The position numbers and the translations under genes were made by a program. The notes beneath the pieces are model-generated. The model did not search any database. It saw only the letters and a list, made by a program, of their open reading frames with translations, and had not been told where the DNA came from. Below, one piece after another: positions 11,370 to 23,107 of a DNA stretch of 64,000 nucleotides. Position 1 is the stretch's first letter. The number at the start of each line of letters is the position of its first letter. The DNA is from Utricularia gibba (Eukaryota > Streptophyta > Magnoliopsida > Lamiales > Lentibulariaceae): contig NEEC01000007.1 of the NCBI GenBank assembly GCA_002189035.1, positions 124,001 through 188,000 on the forward strand. The letters run 5' to 3'.

Positions 11370-12685
11370 TCAGGGCTCTGCAGCAGGATTTTTCTCTATT
11401 ACGGTCAGGGGGCTTCCTTCCCACAGTTCTCCGAGTTCCTCCTTCATCCACGACAGGAACATCACGGGCCCCAAAGTGCAAGGCACCTGTTCATGAACAA
11501 AATGCTCATCACCGGCAAGCGGGATCGGAGGGTATGAAACTGAACTGATACCAGATACAGAAGCGCCGGCTGAGGCGAGTGTGTTAAAATGCCAGCTGCC
11601 AGAGCACTGAAGAGTCCGAATGCATATCCCAAAAGTGCGTGCCCGAAGTACTTGGTGCCTCTAGGAGACTGGAATTCTGAAGAATTATCGGGCTTCTGAG
11701 ATTTCCTGTGGTCGAAGCAGAGAACAAGGGCCAGGAGCATCGAAGGAATAGCCTGCAAAAGCCATGAGCTTACATGAACGGATGGAGAATCCGTCAAAGA
11801 ATCAAAGATGCTAACTAAGAAACAATGGCTTCCTTGTTTTTCTTTTCTTTTTTTTTTTGTGAGCCTTCGGATTTCCTGGTCACATACCATGTCACCGAGG
11901 CCAAGCATCATGTAGTCAGAAACACTATTTCCAGGCACGGAACCCCCCAACATGTTTCTTGGGAAGACGATCTTGACAGGCAACTCTAGTTTCTTGGTAA
12001 TAAACTGCAATCCTGGAAGGCTCAAGGTATTAGCAACAGTGTGTACTGGATTAGATGCCTGCTGTGTTGCAACTGATACCATAACATTTGCCCCAAAAAA
12101 TCTTTCTGAGTAGAATACCCAGAATATATCGTACACAAACAGGCAGATGAGGAGCATGGCACATATTTTGATATTTGGTAGCCGAACATGGCTAACAAAT
12201 GCTATGCAAAGAGATACACCCAAAAGGTTGTTCAATATCCAGTTCCCAGTAACAAGCCATGCTGTAACTAAACCAATGCAGAAAACCAATAATAGCCCTT
12301 GGAAGAGTGTGCATGACTTAGTACAACATCTACAGATATGCGGATCTGATAAACCGAATCTCAACTTGCTTTGAGCAATATAAGGGGAAAAGCAAAAGTA
12401 GAGAGCTGACACCGAGGCCATTGCTGTGAAAGCAGTGAGAAGTTGGGAGACTGAAGAAAATAAATAGAACATGAGCAGTAAGCTGCAAGAGCTCATTATT
12501 GGAATCATCAATGCCTGAGATCTGTCTATGGTAATTGAGGCTTGTGAAAGATCTCGATTCCTCTCCATTTCTTTCCCATGATTTAGAGCTCTAGAAGCCG
12601 ATACATAAGATACCAAGATAGCCGTCAAGAACAGAGTAAGAGACGATGGCTCCAACAAATAAACAAGCTTCCACAAAGGCTCCAT
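11370..12685 (-). CDS. SPPL1: Signal peptide peptidase-like 1 intramembrane aspartyl protease
   Basis: Three exons: 12685-11888, 11752-11552, 11486-11370; 371 aa, close to the 372 aa of Arabidopsis SPPL1. The 11753-11887 intron happens to stay open, so a naive frame reads through it. The protein is multi-spanning. It has the catalytic YD motif in the sixth region (CLFVYDIFWVF), the second catalytic GLGD motif in MLGLGDMAIP split by the first intron, and the PAL motif in HSPQPALLYLVP split by the second. Conserved blocks include ALNHGKEMERNRD and RLPNIKICAMLL. SPPL proteases cut type II membrane proteins within the membrane, in endosome or Golgi compartments; plant substrates are poorly known. 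The start is the Met in MEPLWKLVYLLEP, which aligns with the family; the open frame upstream is probably 5' UTR. Confidence 0.93.
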
Positions 12686-14103
12686 GCTCAAAAAACCTAC
12701 CACTTCTAACTGACGTAAGTTACCCTTGCGGTCACAAAGCAGGAGCAAGCTCTCTACGATCAAGATCAAGATACGAACTTGTTCCTCTGGGAAGCTGATT
12801 AATTTGGTAAATAGGATGGACAAACCTTCCTTGAATCCAACTTAGTAAACAGCCTGAGAACGAATTATATGAATCCAATTATACGAGGAAATGGAAAAAA
12901 GATCCGATTCCAAAGACACAGCGTGGCAAATAGAATCCTCACAATGACTTAAATCATGCCAAAAAAAAAAAAAAAAAAACCTCCACTACATAGCAAATAC
13001 ATAACATTCATAACCCCATTCCCTAAACAGCCATTTATTTGACATAATGAAAAAGTCGGCATTTCAGTAATCTGAGAAACCCGGCAGCGTCCATTTCCAG
13101 AAATTCAAACTAGGGATCACCCATGATCCTTCCACCAATGAACATTAAAGAGTGCTCGAAAACTATAATCTTGCGCGAAATAATGTTTACAGTTTGGCTT
13201 GATAACGAAATTGATGACTAGTTCACGCGAAAAATTCACATCAAAATCAAAAGAGGAATTTTGATTACAAAAAAAAACTACAGGCGTTATTCTTGTAAGC
13301 CAAGGGTAATTTCACCTTTGACTTGAAAACCTGCGAAGACGATCCAGTAGTTGGCTCACAGGGAGGGCTTTCTCCCAAATCCCAGTGAGCGAGGCGCGAT
13401 TGCATCTCGTCGCTGCAATCGGGATATTAATATTTTTGTAAATTAATAAAAAGTAAAGAATAAGAAATACTAAATAAAATGTTTTTGAAAAAAACACATA
13501 AAAGGATTCTTGTGAACTGTGAATTTGTACATGCAACGTATAAAGTTGTGCGATCGTCGCTTCTTGTTCCCGGATTAGTACTGCAATTCTTCGCTTTCTC
13601 CGAACAAGTTCCTATGAAAGTTGTGGACAAGAATGGGGCTCTCGGAATGATGAAAACTTTGCATCTTCCTCGTTAGCTGCCGCTGCTGCAAGAGACTTAG
13701 ATCTCTCCATTTGGAAGGAAGCTGGGTATGGGTTGTTCCAACTACTGGGCCTCGGACCATCTTAAAGTAGCACCAAGTGGATCACTGGCGGCCAAGAAGA
13801 AGAGGGGTGTTCGTGAAACACTCAAAAGTACACAGCAAAGCATCAACACAAGTAGAGTAGATGCTTGGAGGCAGCAGCAGCTCCGGCATTAACGCCCCGC
13901 CCCTCTCAGTGATTTGTCCTTCTGATGCATTCCACTGTATTTAAAACGCTGACGTTTTAGTCAAGTCTTGGTTATTGATAGCGCTAGTATACTATATGAG
14001 ATTCCAATCTTCACGTGAGAAGACCATTTTATTATAAGACCATGCGTTTTATTTTGTTCAAAGGAAAATACAGTGACAGGGATCCGGTGCCATGCAGTCG
14101 TCT
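12686..14103. other. SPPL1 upstream region and SRC2 3' region
   Basis: The interval contains the SPPL1 promoter and 5' leader, a poly-A tract of about 20 near 12961, AT-rich sequence near 13430-13500, and then the SRC2 3' UTR. I see no supported gene. Confidence 0.45.
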
Positions 14104-14897
14104 TTAGAAGTCGCCGTCCTCTACACGCTCCGCCGCCTCGTCGGCGACATGATCCTCCAGCGCATCAAAACCCTCCGCCAGCGCTACTCCCCCACAACCC
14201 CTGCCACCGCACCGATGGCCAATCCAGTACCCATGCCTCCAAATCCGCTCTTCTTCTCCCCCTGGTACACCGGCTGCTGTCCACCGTAGCTGTCGTAGCC
14301 GCCCTGACCGTAGCTCGCAGCCGGAGCGCCGTAAGCCGGCGGAGGAGCTCCGTACTCAGGCCGAGCATCGTACTGAATCCCGTAGGCCGGTCGCGAATAA
14401 TCGGATTGCCAATCCCTGGTTCCCGATTGGGCGACCCCATACGGCTGCGGCTGCGGCGGCGGCGGATAGTAGGAACCCGATGAGCTATACCGCAAATCGC
14501 GTACGGATACTCCGATGTTGAGCTTGCCGTGAGGGCGGCCGGAAGGGCGCTTGAGATCGAGCTCCTTGTCGCGGCGGTTGCCTAATCCGACGTCGTTTAC
14601 AACGTCATGGAGAGGGATCTTGGCGGATCCGATAAGAGGCTTGGTTCCTTCCCCGGGCCTGGCGTTGACGATGTCGATGTGGAGAGTGGAGTCTTCGATG
14701 GGAGAGCTGAAGGGGATGATGAGTTTCTGGTCCCAGAACGGCGCCGTATCTCCCTCCTCATCGACGCGCGTAGTGACCTTGTTCGCGGGATCTACCCACA
14801 CGACGGCGTAGGGCTTCAGGCCGCCGTGGAACCAGTTGATATTTTTCAAATGCTTGGCGGAGATTATGGTGACCTCGAGCTCGTATCGCGACGCCAT
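14104..14897 (-). CDS. SRC2: SRC2-like C2-domain protein, one frame slip near the C-terminus
   Basis: Single exon, about 264 aa after one-base correction. An N-terminal C2 domain ([48 protein letters not shown]) is followed by a Pro/Gly/Tyr-rich linker ([20 protein letters not shown]). A glycine-rich hydrophobic segment starts [12 protein letters not shown], and an acidic tail ends VEDGDF. The predicted frame stops early at 14184 because the G run (+ strand CCCCC, 14189-14193) is one base short; the next frame supplies the expected VALAEG...[14 protein letters not shown] tail down to 14104. SRC2 proteins are cold-induced, traffic from ER to vacuole, and bind RBOHF in Arabidopsis; these roles are inferred. 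The start is the ATG of [11 protein letters not shown]-box lies about 430 bp upstream. Confidence 0.88.
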
Positions 14898-15884
14898 TGC
14901 CCGAACCGAAATTTGAATCGAGTAGGGGTGACCAGGCCCCCAACCGGGTCCACCATTTATAGTGCCGGGAGCGCGAATGAAAAATACCAAATTGGCCTTA
15001 CCAGTTGCCACCATAAAGGCACACGCTTTCACCAACCAGAAGAGGGCAAAAGGGTCCAGCGTACAGCAGCTACCCGCTAGGTAGACGACTCGCTTTGCTT
15101 CATGGCTACGGTGCGTCCCCTACACACCGATCTTGAATTTGGATTAGTTTTCTTTAATTGCAATTAATGGGCATCACCATTCTTCTAGAAATCGCCATCC
15201 GTCAACGGGCCGGGCCTTTCGAGTTCAACTACTAGGCCGGCCCGGCCCACTTAAAAAACCGTGTGTTCCCTGCATGGCCCACGCGGCGGCCGCGTACGCG
15301 GTTTTCATTTTAATATTCGCTGCACCACGTGGGATGGGGGTGAGTTAGGAATATAAATAACCCGACTGTTACATGTTCTTTTTTTAGTAAAAAAATTAAT
15401 TTCATTTTAATGTATGAATTTGTGCATAGTTTTTCTAAGATTATTTCGTATATAATTTAGTTGTGAAGGAGAGAACATTATATTATATTAATGGCAATAG
15501 GTTTTGGAAAAAAGAATTTTGTTAGTTGGGGAAGTAGATGTGAACCGGTTACCGAGTTACAAGGTAATCATCAATGATTAAAAATTATTGGGGGGAAAAA
15601 TGATTGGCTGTAGTTATCCGACAGGGGATGGCGTGGGAGGTCATCACAGACATTCGTTTGACTGGATCACCTACATGACCTCAGGGAAGAGGACGGAAGC
15701 CTCCAGGAAAGCCCAGCGGCAGGTTTTGCTTCATTTGAGTGCTCGTTGCTGGATGAACTCGTCACAAGAATCGGCGTTGCGATTTCAAGTGTTTTCTTTT
15801 TTGTTTTTATGATCGGACGGCGGTGATCGGTGAGGGAACGACGGAAAATGGTTATGGATTGAAATTGAAAATCGAGTGCTGATA
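14898..15884. promoter_or_regulatory. Divergent promoter region SRC2/unknown protein
   Basis: Head-to-head interval of almost 1 kb. It includes a GGCC-rich block near 15205-15260, a perfect G-box at 15326-15331, and AT-rich DNA from 15370 to 15500. Short upstream open frames precede the ATG at 15885. No additional gene is supported. Confidence 0.45.
15326..15331. promoter_or_regulatory. G-box/ABRE-like CACGTG
   Basis: The palindrome CCACGTGG sits about 430 bp upstream of the SRC2 start. G-box/ABRE elements are bound by bZIP and bHLH factors and fit the stress induction known for SRC2. Position and function are inferred. Confidence 0.35.
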
Positions 15885-18800
15885 ATGGACCTTGAAATTA
15901 TCATGAATTCCAACAGTCCAAAATTGAGATGGAAGCTAGTGAAGAAAAGTAGGAGCTACCGAGGGACGTTGGGTAGAAGAAGCGCGAATGATGAGGCGAA
16001 ATTAGGCAGAGTTGGGGATTTTTCTGAGTCTGATTCTGACAAGGTACTCTTTTGGTGTTTTCTACTTTGAGCTATTTGTTCGGATTCAGGTGAACTTATG
16101 GATGCCATTTTGGATTATCTGTTTTTGCAGTTTAGTGAAGGCTTCCTGGGGCAATCAGGGCCTGGTAAATTAGAGAGTGTGCCCTTTAAGAAAAGGCGCC
16201 ATTTACTACATGAAGATTCCGTTTCTCACTGCCCTTCACCTTCTTCAGACGGCATTAATGAGCAGGTTCCTCATCCTGGGGGTAAGAGGTCTTTGCATTC
16301 GCTATGTGAATGTAAAGGTGCTGGATTTTTGTGTGTGTTTGATGGTCAGTTGCGTTTCATTGTGTAATATTCATGAGATGTGGTTCACTCAGGGGAATTG
16401 TCTGCTCGCATGGGTGACGCTTGTAGTGATGAGTTACCAGCTGCTGAAGATCCCTCACTGAAATCAAAAAGTGTTGCACCACAATGTGAGATTTTCTTCA
16501 GAAGTAATGAATCAGAGAATATTTGTGGCAATTTATCCAGGGAAGGAGAAACTTCTGAAAGAAATGTCTCAGCTCCCGTTTCTCCAAGCTCGCTTAAAAG
16601 AACAGAAGGTGAAATTTCATCAATGGCAGTAAATAGAGAGCACTGGGACTTAAACACTATGATGGATGATTGGGTCAAACCTTTTGATCCGATCCCTGGA
16701 TCAAGGGAACTTGATGGTGATATGGATGTGAGGAAGGATACAAGCTTAAATCCAGGTGGTCGCATGAGTATGGAGAAGGACCCAAAGGAATCTAATGAAA
16801 ATGTAAATCTGGGAGGTGGCGGAAGTACTGAACCCCTGAAACTGGAAGAAGATAAGTTGACGGTGTCTTCAGCACTAGAATGCACCAACTTTGCTTCCAA
16901 GGAACCCTGGCGAAGTGGTAAGCCAGTGGAGGCAACTAGTGACTTTTGTGATGAGGCGACTGAGGACAAGCCTTATCTGGGTAATAAAGATGAAATTTTT
17001 CATTGTGATTCTCATGATGTAACCAGAGATGAGACCTCTGATGCAAATCATCCATGCCTCAATACTACTGCATTTGTGTCTACTGGAAATGAAAAAAGTA
17101 GTATTGGCGCCTTTGATATGTCCCAGAAAGTTTCCTGGTATACTAATTTGGATTATTGTGAGAGGTCTGGAACTTCTGCGAGCACTCTTGCACAAGATGG
17201 TGAGTCGAACTTAGCTGCTGGCGGAACCGAAAAATGTTTTCCTTTTGGCCAATCTGTAGGTGTTGAATATCTCCCAAAATATGAGGATGACAAACAGCAG
17301 TTTCGAAAATCAAATAGAACTGGTTCAAGCAGGCATTTCATTGAAGGAACATTTGATTATCCTAAACAACATCCAAACAGTTCTCAGGCTTGCCATATTC
17401 CCATCCACAGAGATAACTTGATGGCTAATAAGGAAGGATACTCTTCTCCGGATGAGAACCTGGAGTTGAGGGTTCCCTATGTTTATTCTGCGGAGGAGTA
17501 TGAATCTGTTGATTATGGACGTGATGGAACAGATGGACATGAGACCCATATTACTGATTGTGACATGTCGGAGTTAGCTGACGGTGTCTCTGAGTCTTCT
17601 TCGAGTATCAACGAGATAAATTTGGCGTCAAAAAGAAATCCCAGAGCCAAACAGAGTGATACTGGACCCGTTGAACGTTCTATGATGAAGCATCGTGGCT
17701 TGAATAGCTTTGGTGATACTGAAATAGCAGAAAAGCGCAGGCAGTCATTTGATACAAGACTTGGAAACAACGTTCCTGAAAGGACAGATCTGTGGAAAGG
17801 TAAAAGTCACCTTGCTGACGGCAATATGGAAGCAATCAATGAACGAGCCTCAAGCATTTCCGGGGGTAAGCTCCAGCCTTCCCCTGGATATCATCAAACA
17901 TGGAGGTCTGCTACATCCTTTTCCAATATTCTACCTTCCTATTGCCCTGGAGTCTTTATGTGTCTAGTTGAAATAGCTTTTGTCTTTTTTATTCGTTGTA
18001 ACTTTTATGTTACTTAAGATCATTTTGGCCAAACAGATCATACTCCCGTGTCAAGAGGGGCATCTACCCTGGCAAGTATATCGGCACTCGTGGATCTTAC
18101 AGTGGTGTAAAAGATGGAACCCAGAGGACATATTGGACTTCAAGACCTCATACCTCTCGGTATCAATTACCGCAGGCTCATATCAATGACCGGAGTATGC
18201 GAAGAGACAATACAAGTGACCCTGTGGAAATCATTGGCCATGGACAGGACTTCCTTGATTCAGCTAATAACTGTACACCTGAACACCTTCAAGATTCCAT
18301 CATGAGACGGCCATCTTTCAAAAGGGAGGACTATGTCGGGGTTCAGAGAAGAATGCCGCCTGCTATGCGTGGAGTTGGAAATTTTAGTAGCATCGGACAT
18401 TACTCGCGGCATGATGATCGAGGTTTTGCCCATCTACATGATGATACTGGAGCATTCGTGCGGTTTCCCCACTCATCAAAACGAGATCAAAACCTTCCTC
18501 TAAATTCTAGTAAGAGCTCTCATCCAAATTTTTCCAGGGGAAGGTCTGGTTTGAGATGGGGATCCAACTCTCCAAGGACAGAGCAGGAATTTCGGGAGCA
18601 GAGAATGACCAGAAGACAAAGCAGGTCTCCTGATTACAGGACAGAGGCTAGGAAGGAAAGAATGAGGGTGCCATTTTTTAAGTCTAATTTTGAATCTAAT
18701 ATGAGAGAGGGTCATATGAACACATCAAGAGACTGCATCTCATCACAGGACATTTATGGACCATTTGATGACTCCTTTTCCCCAGAGGATCCTTCAACTC

Positions 18801-18940
18801 AAGGGAAGTCACCAATCCGAGTATTCAGGTACCCTAAGAGGTTCGACAACATGCCTTCTCCTCGGCAATTTAAGTCAAACGAGTACTACGGACCTTCTGA
18901 TAGGTTCCACCAGACACAAACCAAAAGGAGATTTCATTGA
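15885..18940 (+). CDS. Uncharacterised plant nuclear protein, Arg/Ser-rich C-terminus
   Basis: Modelled as four exons: 15885-16043, 16131-16281, 16393-17905, 18037-18940, giving 908 aa. I do not recognise a named family. Features seen: a short basic N-terminus (KLRWKLVKKSRSYRG), then FKKRRHLLHED followed by CPSPSSDG; a long acidic Ser-rich middle with HWDLNTMMDDW; a basic segment KRGIYPGKYIGTRG; VEIIGHGQDF; and a C-terminal half rich in Arg, Ser, Gly and Pro (GRSGLRWGSNSPR, RRQSRSPDYR, SPIRVFRYPKR). No enzyme motif or membrane segment is visible. The composition suggests a nuclear, perhaps RNA-associated protein, which is inference only. The third intron is the least certain: the donor after TGGAG at 17905 is weak, but it is the only choice I found that keeps frame with exon 4. 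Confidence 0.65.
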
Positions 18941-19734
18941 TAAAAGATGGGAAGTTGGCAGTCAAATCTCTCGCCGTTGACTCCCCACAGCTCGTGGTGG
19001 TGATATGCTGATGTTTGATCACACCCCTCCTGATATTTAGGATGATACATTGAATTGGAATGTGCCCCAGTTTTCAGTGAAGAGATATACCTTACAACTT
19101 GATGCCCTTTGAGAGGTGGCGTTGCTGGAAAAGATGTGATCGTGATCACACCTATTCGGATGTTTCAGGACGAGACATTTGGATGACATGATAACTCGGT
19201 TTCCATGGCGATGTACCCTTGTACACAGTGACAGGTGGCATGGCTGAAAAAGGTGAGTGATGGCATCTTTGCGCTGGTTGCTGAGCTTATGTACATGGGC
19301 CGTAACTGGCAACACAGTGCCAAATGGCTATTCGAGTATCGATGTAGCCGTGTCTGAATTTAATATACAATACTTTGCTTTTTAGCCCTAAATCTTGCAA
19401 AAGAGTCCAAGCTTTTGTCACGGAAGGTGTTTGAAAGACTGTCGCTTTAAGATTGATATGTGAGCGGCAATATTCTGAAAATGGCAGGAAAGCCAGGCAT
19501 AAATGCTTCACAGACTGTAGTGATCCAAAATCTTGTCTTTAGATGTTTTCACGGATAAATTCATTAGTATCTGCATGAATTTGCTTGATGACGGGATCAA
19601 AACTCTCCATTCTCAATCCAGAAGGAAACCCAAGTGGAATTCTACTGTCTTCCACTCTTCTGGAGTCTCATTCTTGTGATTGGTTGGTACCATTGTTTCA
19701 TGGTATCCTCTTGGAGCCACAAACTAAAGCTATC
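18941..19734. other. Intergenic: 3' UTR and CrRLK1L promoter
   Basis: Non-coding by inspection. An open frame runs into the CrRLK1L gene from 19585, but the signal peptide begins at the later ATG (19735). No other feature seen. Confidence 0.45.
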
Positions 19735-22209
19735 ATGGGTGCAAAATCCCTGCACTTCCTCTGCTTCTTCTTCTCCTTTCTGATGCACTCACGCGCTTTC
19801 ACTCCCCAAGATAATCACTTGGTCAACTGCGGTTCAAAGTTTCCCACCGTAGCCGTGGGTAATCGTCTCTTTGTCGGAGACTCATCGGACGGTGGGTCAT
19901 CTTATATTTCACTAGGTGAAGGAGGATTTGCTCTAGAAAACCCAAACCCATCTTCGTCCTCCTCATCGATTTACGGAACTGCGAGAGTTTTCACTTCAGC
20001 TGCAAAATATTCGTTTGAAATCAAGGATCTTGGCACCCATTTGGTACGTCTACATTTCTCTCCTTTTGCTTCTGGGACCTACGATCTCAAGAATGGGAAT
20101 TTTGGGGTTTTGGCAAATGGGGCTTCTATTCTCAGAGGTTATTCTGCTAATTCAACCGTCATCAAAGAGTTCTTTCTGATGGTAGACAGAGATAAGCTTG
20201 AGATTCTGTTCACGCCTGTTGATCATTCCAGCTTTGCGTATGTTAACGCAATTGAAGTATTTTCTGCTCCAAAAGGTTTTTTCGTTGATGCTGGGGAGAT
20301 AGCACTTCTTAATCCTGATGGGCCTCAGCGATTCACGCAGAATCTCTCCACCCAAGTACTGGAAACTTTACATAGAATCAATGTTGGTGGTCCTGTGGTA
20401 ACACCTTTCAATGATACCCTATGGAGAACATGGATACCTGATGAAGATTTCCTTTTCCTGAAATCAGCTGCTAAGGTAGCTCGAACAACTCATCCTCCGA
20501 ATTACCAGTCCGGCGGCGCCACAAGAGAAAATGCCCCTGATGCAGTATACATGACTGCTCAGCAAATGAATATAGTGAACCACAGTTCATCCTTTCTGTT
20601 TAACATAACATGGGAGTTTCCGGTGAGTTCTGAGGACTCTGTCTACCTGGTGCGGTTGCATTTCTGTGATATCGTAAGCATTGCGCTGCATACACTGTAC
20701 TTCGACGTGTATATCAACGAGGTCACCGCTTACAAAGATCTGGACTTGTCTGTTCTGACATTTCATCAACTTGCATCTCCTTATTACATTGATTTTGCGG
20801 TGAGTAATCCGAAGGATTATGGTGCTGTAAGAGTAAGCATCGGTCCTGCTGACTTGAGCACTACCTCGAGAAAGAACGCTATCCTGAATGGCCTGGAGAT
20901 CATGAGAATGGTGAATTTTAATCTTGCACCTGCACCTGCACCGGTTGTTTCTGGGAGGAGAAGCATTTGGATTTATGCAGGGCCAGTCCTGGCGGGATTC
21001 ATACTTGTAACTCTTGCGATTCTTGCAACATATTTTGCCATGATTTTCAAGTTCAGAAGAAGACTATCCGAGAGCTCATGCTTCACTTCAGTGCGCAAAA
21101 CTGAAGGAAGCTCTCATGCCACGTTATCAGAAGCCACAGTTCTGGCTTCTCTTGGTCCTTACGGACACTATGGATTGAAAATCCCCTTTGTCGATATTCA
21201 GTTAGCTACGAACAACTTTGATAGCAGCCTGATAATTGGATCAGGAGGCTTCGGCACAGTGTACAGAGGAACACTCAAAGATACCATCAAGGTTGCAGTG
21301 AAAAGAGGAGTTCCTGGTTCAAGGCAAGGCCTCCCTGAGTTTCATACAGAAGTGATGGTTCTTTCCAAGATTCGGCATCGGCATCTTGTTTCCTTGGTGG
21401 GATACTGCGAGGAGCAGTCGGAGATGATTCTTGTTTACGAATACATGGAAAAGGGACCCTTGAGAAACCATCTGTATGGAAGTGACCTACCTTCCCTGTC
21501 ATGGAAGCAAAGGCTGGAAATCTGCATTGGAGCAGCAAGAGGGCTTCATTATCTCCACACGGGTTCTGCTCAGGGGATCATCCACAGAGACATCAAGTCT
21601 ACCAACATTCTTTTAGACGAAGACTATGTCGCGAAAGTCGCAGATTTCGGGCTGTCGAGATCCGGTCCTTGTGTAGATGAGTCACATGTGAGCACTGGCG
21701 TGAAGGGTAGTTTTGGGTACCTGGACCCTGAATACTTCCGGCTGCAGCAGCTGACCGATAAGTCTGATATTTACTCATTCGGGGTGGTGTTGTTCGAAGT
21801 CCTCTGTGCTAGACCGGCGGTTAATCCATCCCTTGTGGGCGAGCGAGCTAATCTGGCGGAATGTGCTGCTCAATGGCACAAGAAAGGGCTGATCGAGCAA
21901 ATGATGGATCCTCATCTTGCCGGCCAGATAGAACCAGCGTCGCTGAAGAAGTTCAGTGACACTGCGATCAAGTGCCTCGCCAACTACAGTGAGGATCGGC
22001 CCACAATGGGGGAGGTTCTGTGGAACTTGGAGCATGCTTACCAGCTTCAAATACAGGGGATAAGAAGAGATGCTAGAGATGGGGAAGATGATTCCATGGC
22101 ACCCGCCCCAGCGATTCTTCCAGCCAGCGACGAGGTAGGTGAAGATGCCATCTCCGATATTTCAAGGAGCGCAGTCTTCTCCCAGTTGCTGTCCCGCAAA
22201 GGCCGGTAG
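19735..22209 (+). CDS. CrRLK1L malectin-like receptor kinase (At5g24010-type)
   Basis: Intronless, 824 aa, the same length as Arabidopsis At5g24010. The chosen ATG (MGAKSLHFLCFFFSF) begins a clear signal peptide; 50 further upstream codons are open but look like leader. Ectodomain: two malectin-like halves with family blocks VNCGS, TARVF, LVRLHFSPF, INVGG, NDTLWRTW, GGATRENAPDAVY and LVRLHFCDI. After the membrane span (WIYAGPVLAGFILVTLAIL) comes a kinase with GSGGFGTVYRG, AVKRG, HRDIKSTNILL, DFGLSRSG and GSFGYLDPEYFR. It ends AVFSQLLSRKGR, as in At5g24010. CrRLK1L receptors bind RALF peptides and monitor wall state at the plasma membrane; the ligand here is unknown. The neighbour about 2 kb downstream is MinD, as in Arabidopsis. 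Confidence 0.95.
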   Translation: MGAKSLHFLCFFFSFLMHSRAFTPQDNHLVNCGSKFPTVAVGNRLFVGDSSDGGSSYISLGEGGFALENPNPSSSSSSIYGTARVFTSAAKYSFEIKDLGTHLVRLHFSPFASGTYDLKNGNFGVLANGASILRGYSANSTVIKEFFLMVDRDKLEILFTPVDHSSFAYVNAIEVFSAPKGFFVDAGEIALLNPDGPQRFTQNLSTQVLETLHRINVGGPVVTPFNDTLWRTWIPDEDFLFLKSAAKVARTTHPPNYQSGGATRENAPDAVYMTAQQMNIVNHSSSFLFNITWEFPVSSEDSVYLVRLHFCDIVSIALHTLYFDVYINEVTAYKDLDLSVLTFHQLASPYYIDFAVSNPKDYGAVRVSIGPADLSTTSRKNAILNGLEIMRMVNFNLAPAPAPVVSGRRSIWIYAGPVLAGFILVTLAILATYFAMIFKFRRRLSESSCFTSVRKTEGSSHATLSEATVLASLGPYGHYGLKIPFVDIQLATNNFDSSLIIGSGGFGTVYRGTLKDTIKVAVKRGVPGSRQGLPEFHTEVMVLSKIRHRHLVSLVGYCEEQSEMILVYEYMEKGPLRNHLYGSDLPSLSWKQRLEICIGAARGLHYLHTGSAQGIIHRDIKSTNILLDEDYVAKVADFGLSRSGPCVDESHVSTGVKGSFGYLDPEYFRLQQLTDKSDIYSFGVVLFEVLCARPAVNPSLVGERANLAECAAQWHKKGLIEQMMDPHLAGQIEPASLKKFSDTAIKCLANYSEDRPTMGEVLWNLEHAYQLQIQGIRRDARDGEDDSMAPAPAILPASDEVGEDAISDISRSAVFSQLLSRKGR

Positions 22210-22492
22210 CCACTACCTTGGCATGAAATGCAAGTGAATTGTGTGATTTCCCAATGCAGATAACTTCGTCTTGCCTGTCTGTGAACAGCGAAATTGGATT
22301 TCTCTTGGAGATGATTTGGACAGTTGAAAATTGAAATCAAACCAATTCATCCCATAAAAAGTAGCCTATGTAGAAACATGATCCAACAAGTACAGGAAAT
22401 TCGAGGGGACCGCTGAAACATAACAAAGCCATTATTGCAAACAACAGTCGAGTCGAGTAGAAGTCAGGAAAAAGTATAAAAAACACCTTCCA

Positions 22493-23107
22493 TCACTCCT
22501 TCAGGAAGTGGTTAAATGCATAAGAAGCATCGTCAGCTATTTGAAGGGATGAAACAACCTGAGCAACCAGATGATCAGCGGATACACCAACAGATCCCCA
22601 ATCTTCCTCAACCAGATACTGATGGTATATGCCTCTGTCAAAAGGATTAGAAGCCATCAAGTTTGAACTTCCCCAGTTATCGTATACGCTCCCACAAGTG
22701 TGAGGATCAACAGTCCATCCATGGTCTTCATGTGGATATGTAGGCAGATCTGGACAAGAAACGAGAGACTGTCGTCTGTGAGTAAAAATGCCGATGTTGC
22801 TATCAAAATCACGGGTGTTTGGCCACTTCTTCTTAAGCACAACTTTGCATGAGTCGTCAGACTCTTCACCAAGGAGGACATGCAGGGCAACTGCTTCAGC
22901 TATTGCAGCTCCTTCTTCATCCAGCCTCTCTTGCTCTTTCTTCTTTTGCTTCTTCTTTTCAAGTTCAGAACGAATAGCAGCAGAAGTAGCTAAAGCCTTC
23001 TCCAAACGCCTCATTTTCTTCTCTGCTTGTTTTATGCGGTCAAACTCATCCTTCATTTTCTTATTCTTGGTTTTCCTCACCCCATTCGCTATCTTCACAC
23101 CTTCCAT
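22493..23107 (-). CDS. Uncharacterised coiled-coil protein
   Basis: 204 aa from ATG 23107 in one exon. Residues 10-70 are Lys/Glu-rich and likely helical (KKMKDEFDRIKQAEKKMRRL, LEKKKQKKKEQERLDEEG), then AIAEAVALHVLLGEESDDSCK. The rest is mixed, ending SYAFNHFLKE. I do not recognise a named family; such short coiled-coil proteins are common and unannotated in plants. An intron in the leader is likely (donor just below 23800, acceptor near 23117). If the upstream exon is translated from ATG 24006, splicing at the TAG at 23117 keeps frame and would add about 72 residues (MRISKPTLDSSAPFLEVL and on). I cannot tell whether that extension is real. It is divergent from MinD. Confidence 0.6.
   Translation of the reverse strand: MEGVKIANGVRKTKNKKMKDEFDRIKQAEKKMRRLEKALATSAAIRSELEKKKQKKKEQERLDEEGAAIAEAVALHVLLGEESDDSCKVVLKKKWPNTRDFDSNIGIFTHRRQSLVSCPDLPTYPHEDHGWTVDPHTCGSVYDNWGSSNLMASNPFDRGIYHQYLVEEDWGSVGVSADHLVAQVVSSLQIADDASYAFNHFLKE

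Noticed and set aside
11753-11887. Reading the SPPL1 intron as coding, since it contains no stop
   Set aside because: It would insert 45 residues between GLGDM and AIP, splitting the catalytic motif, and it has clean GT/AG borders.
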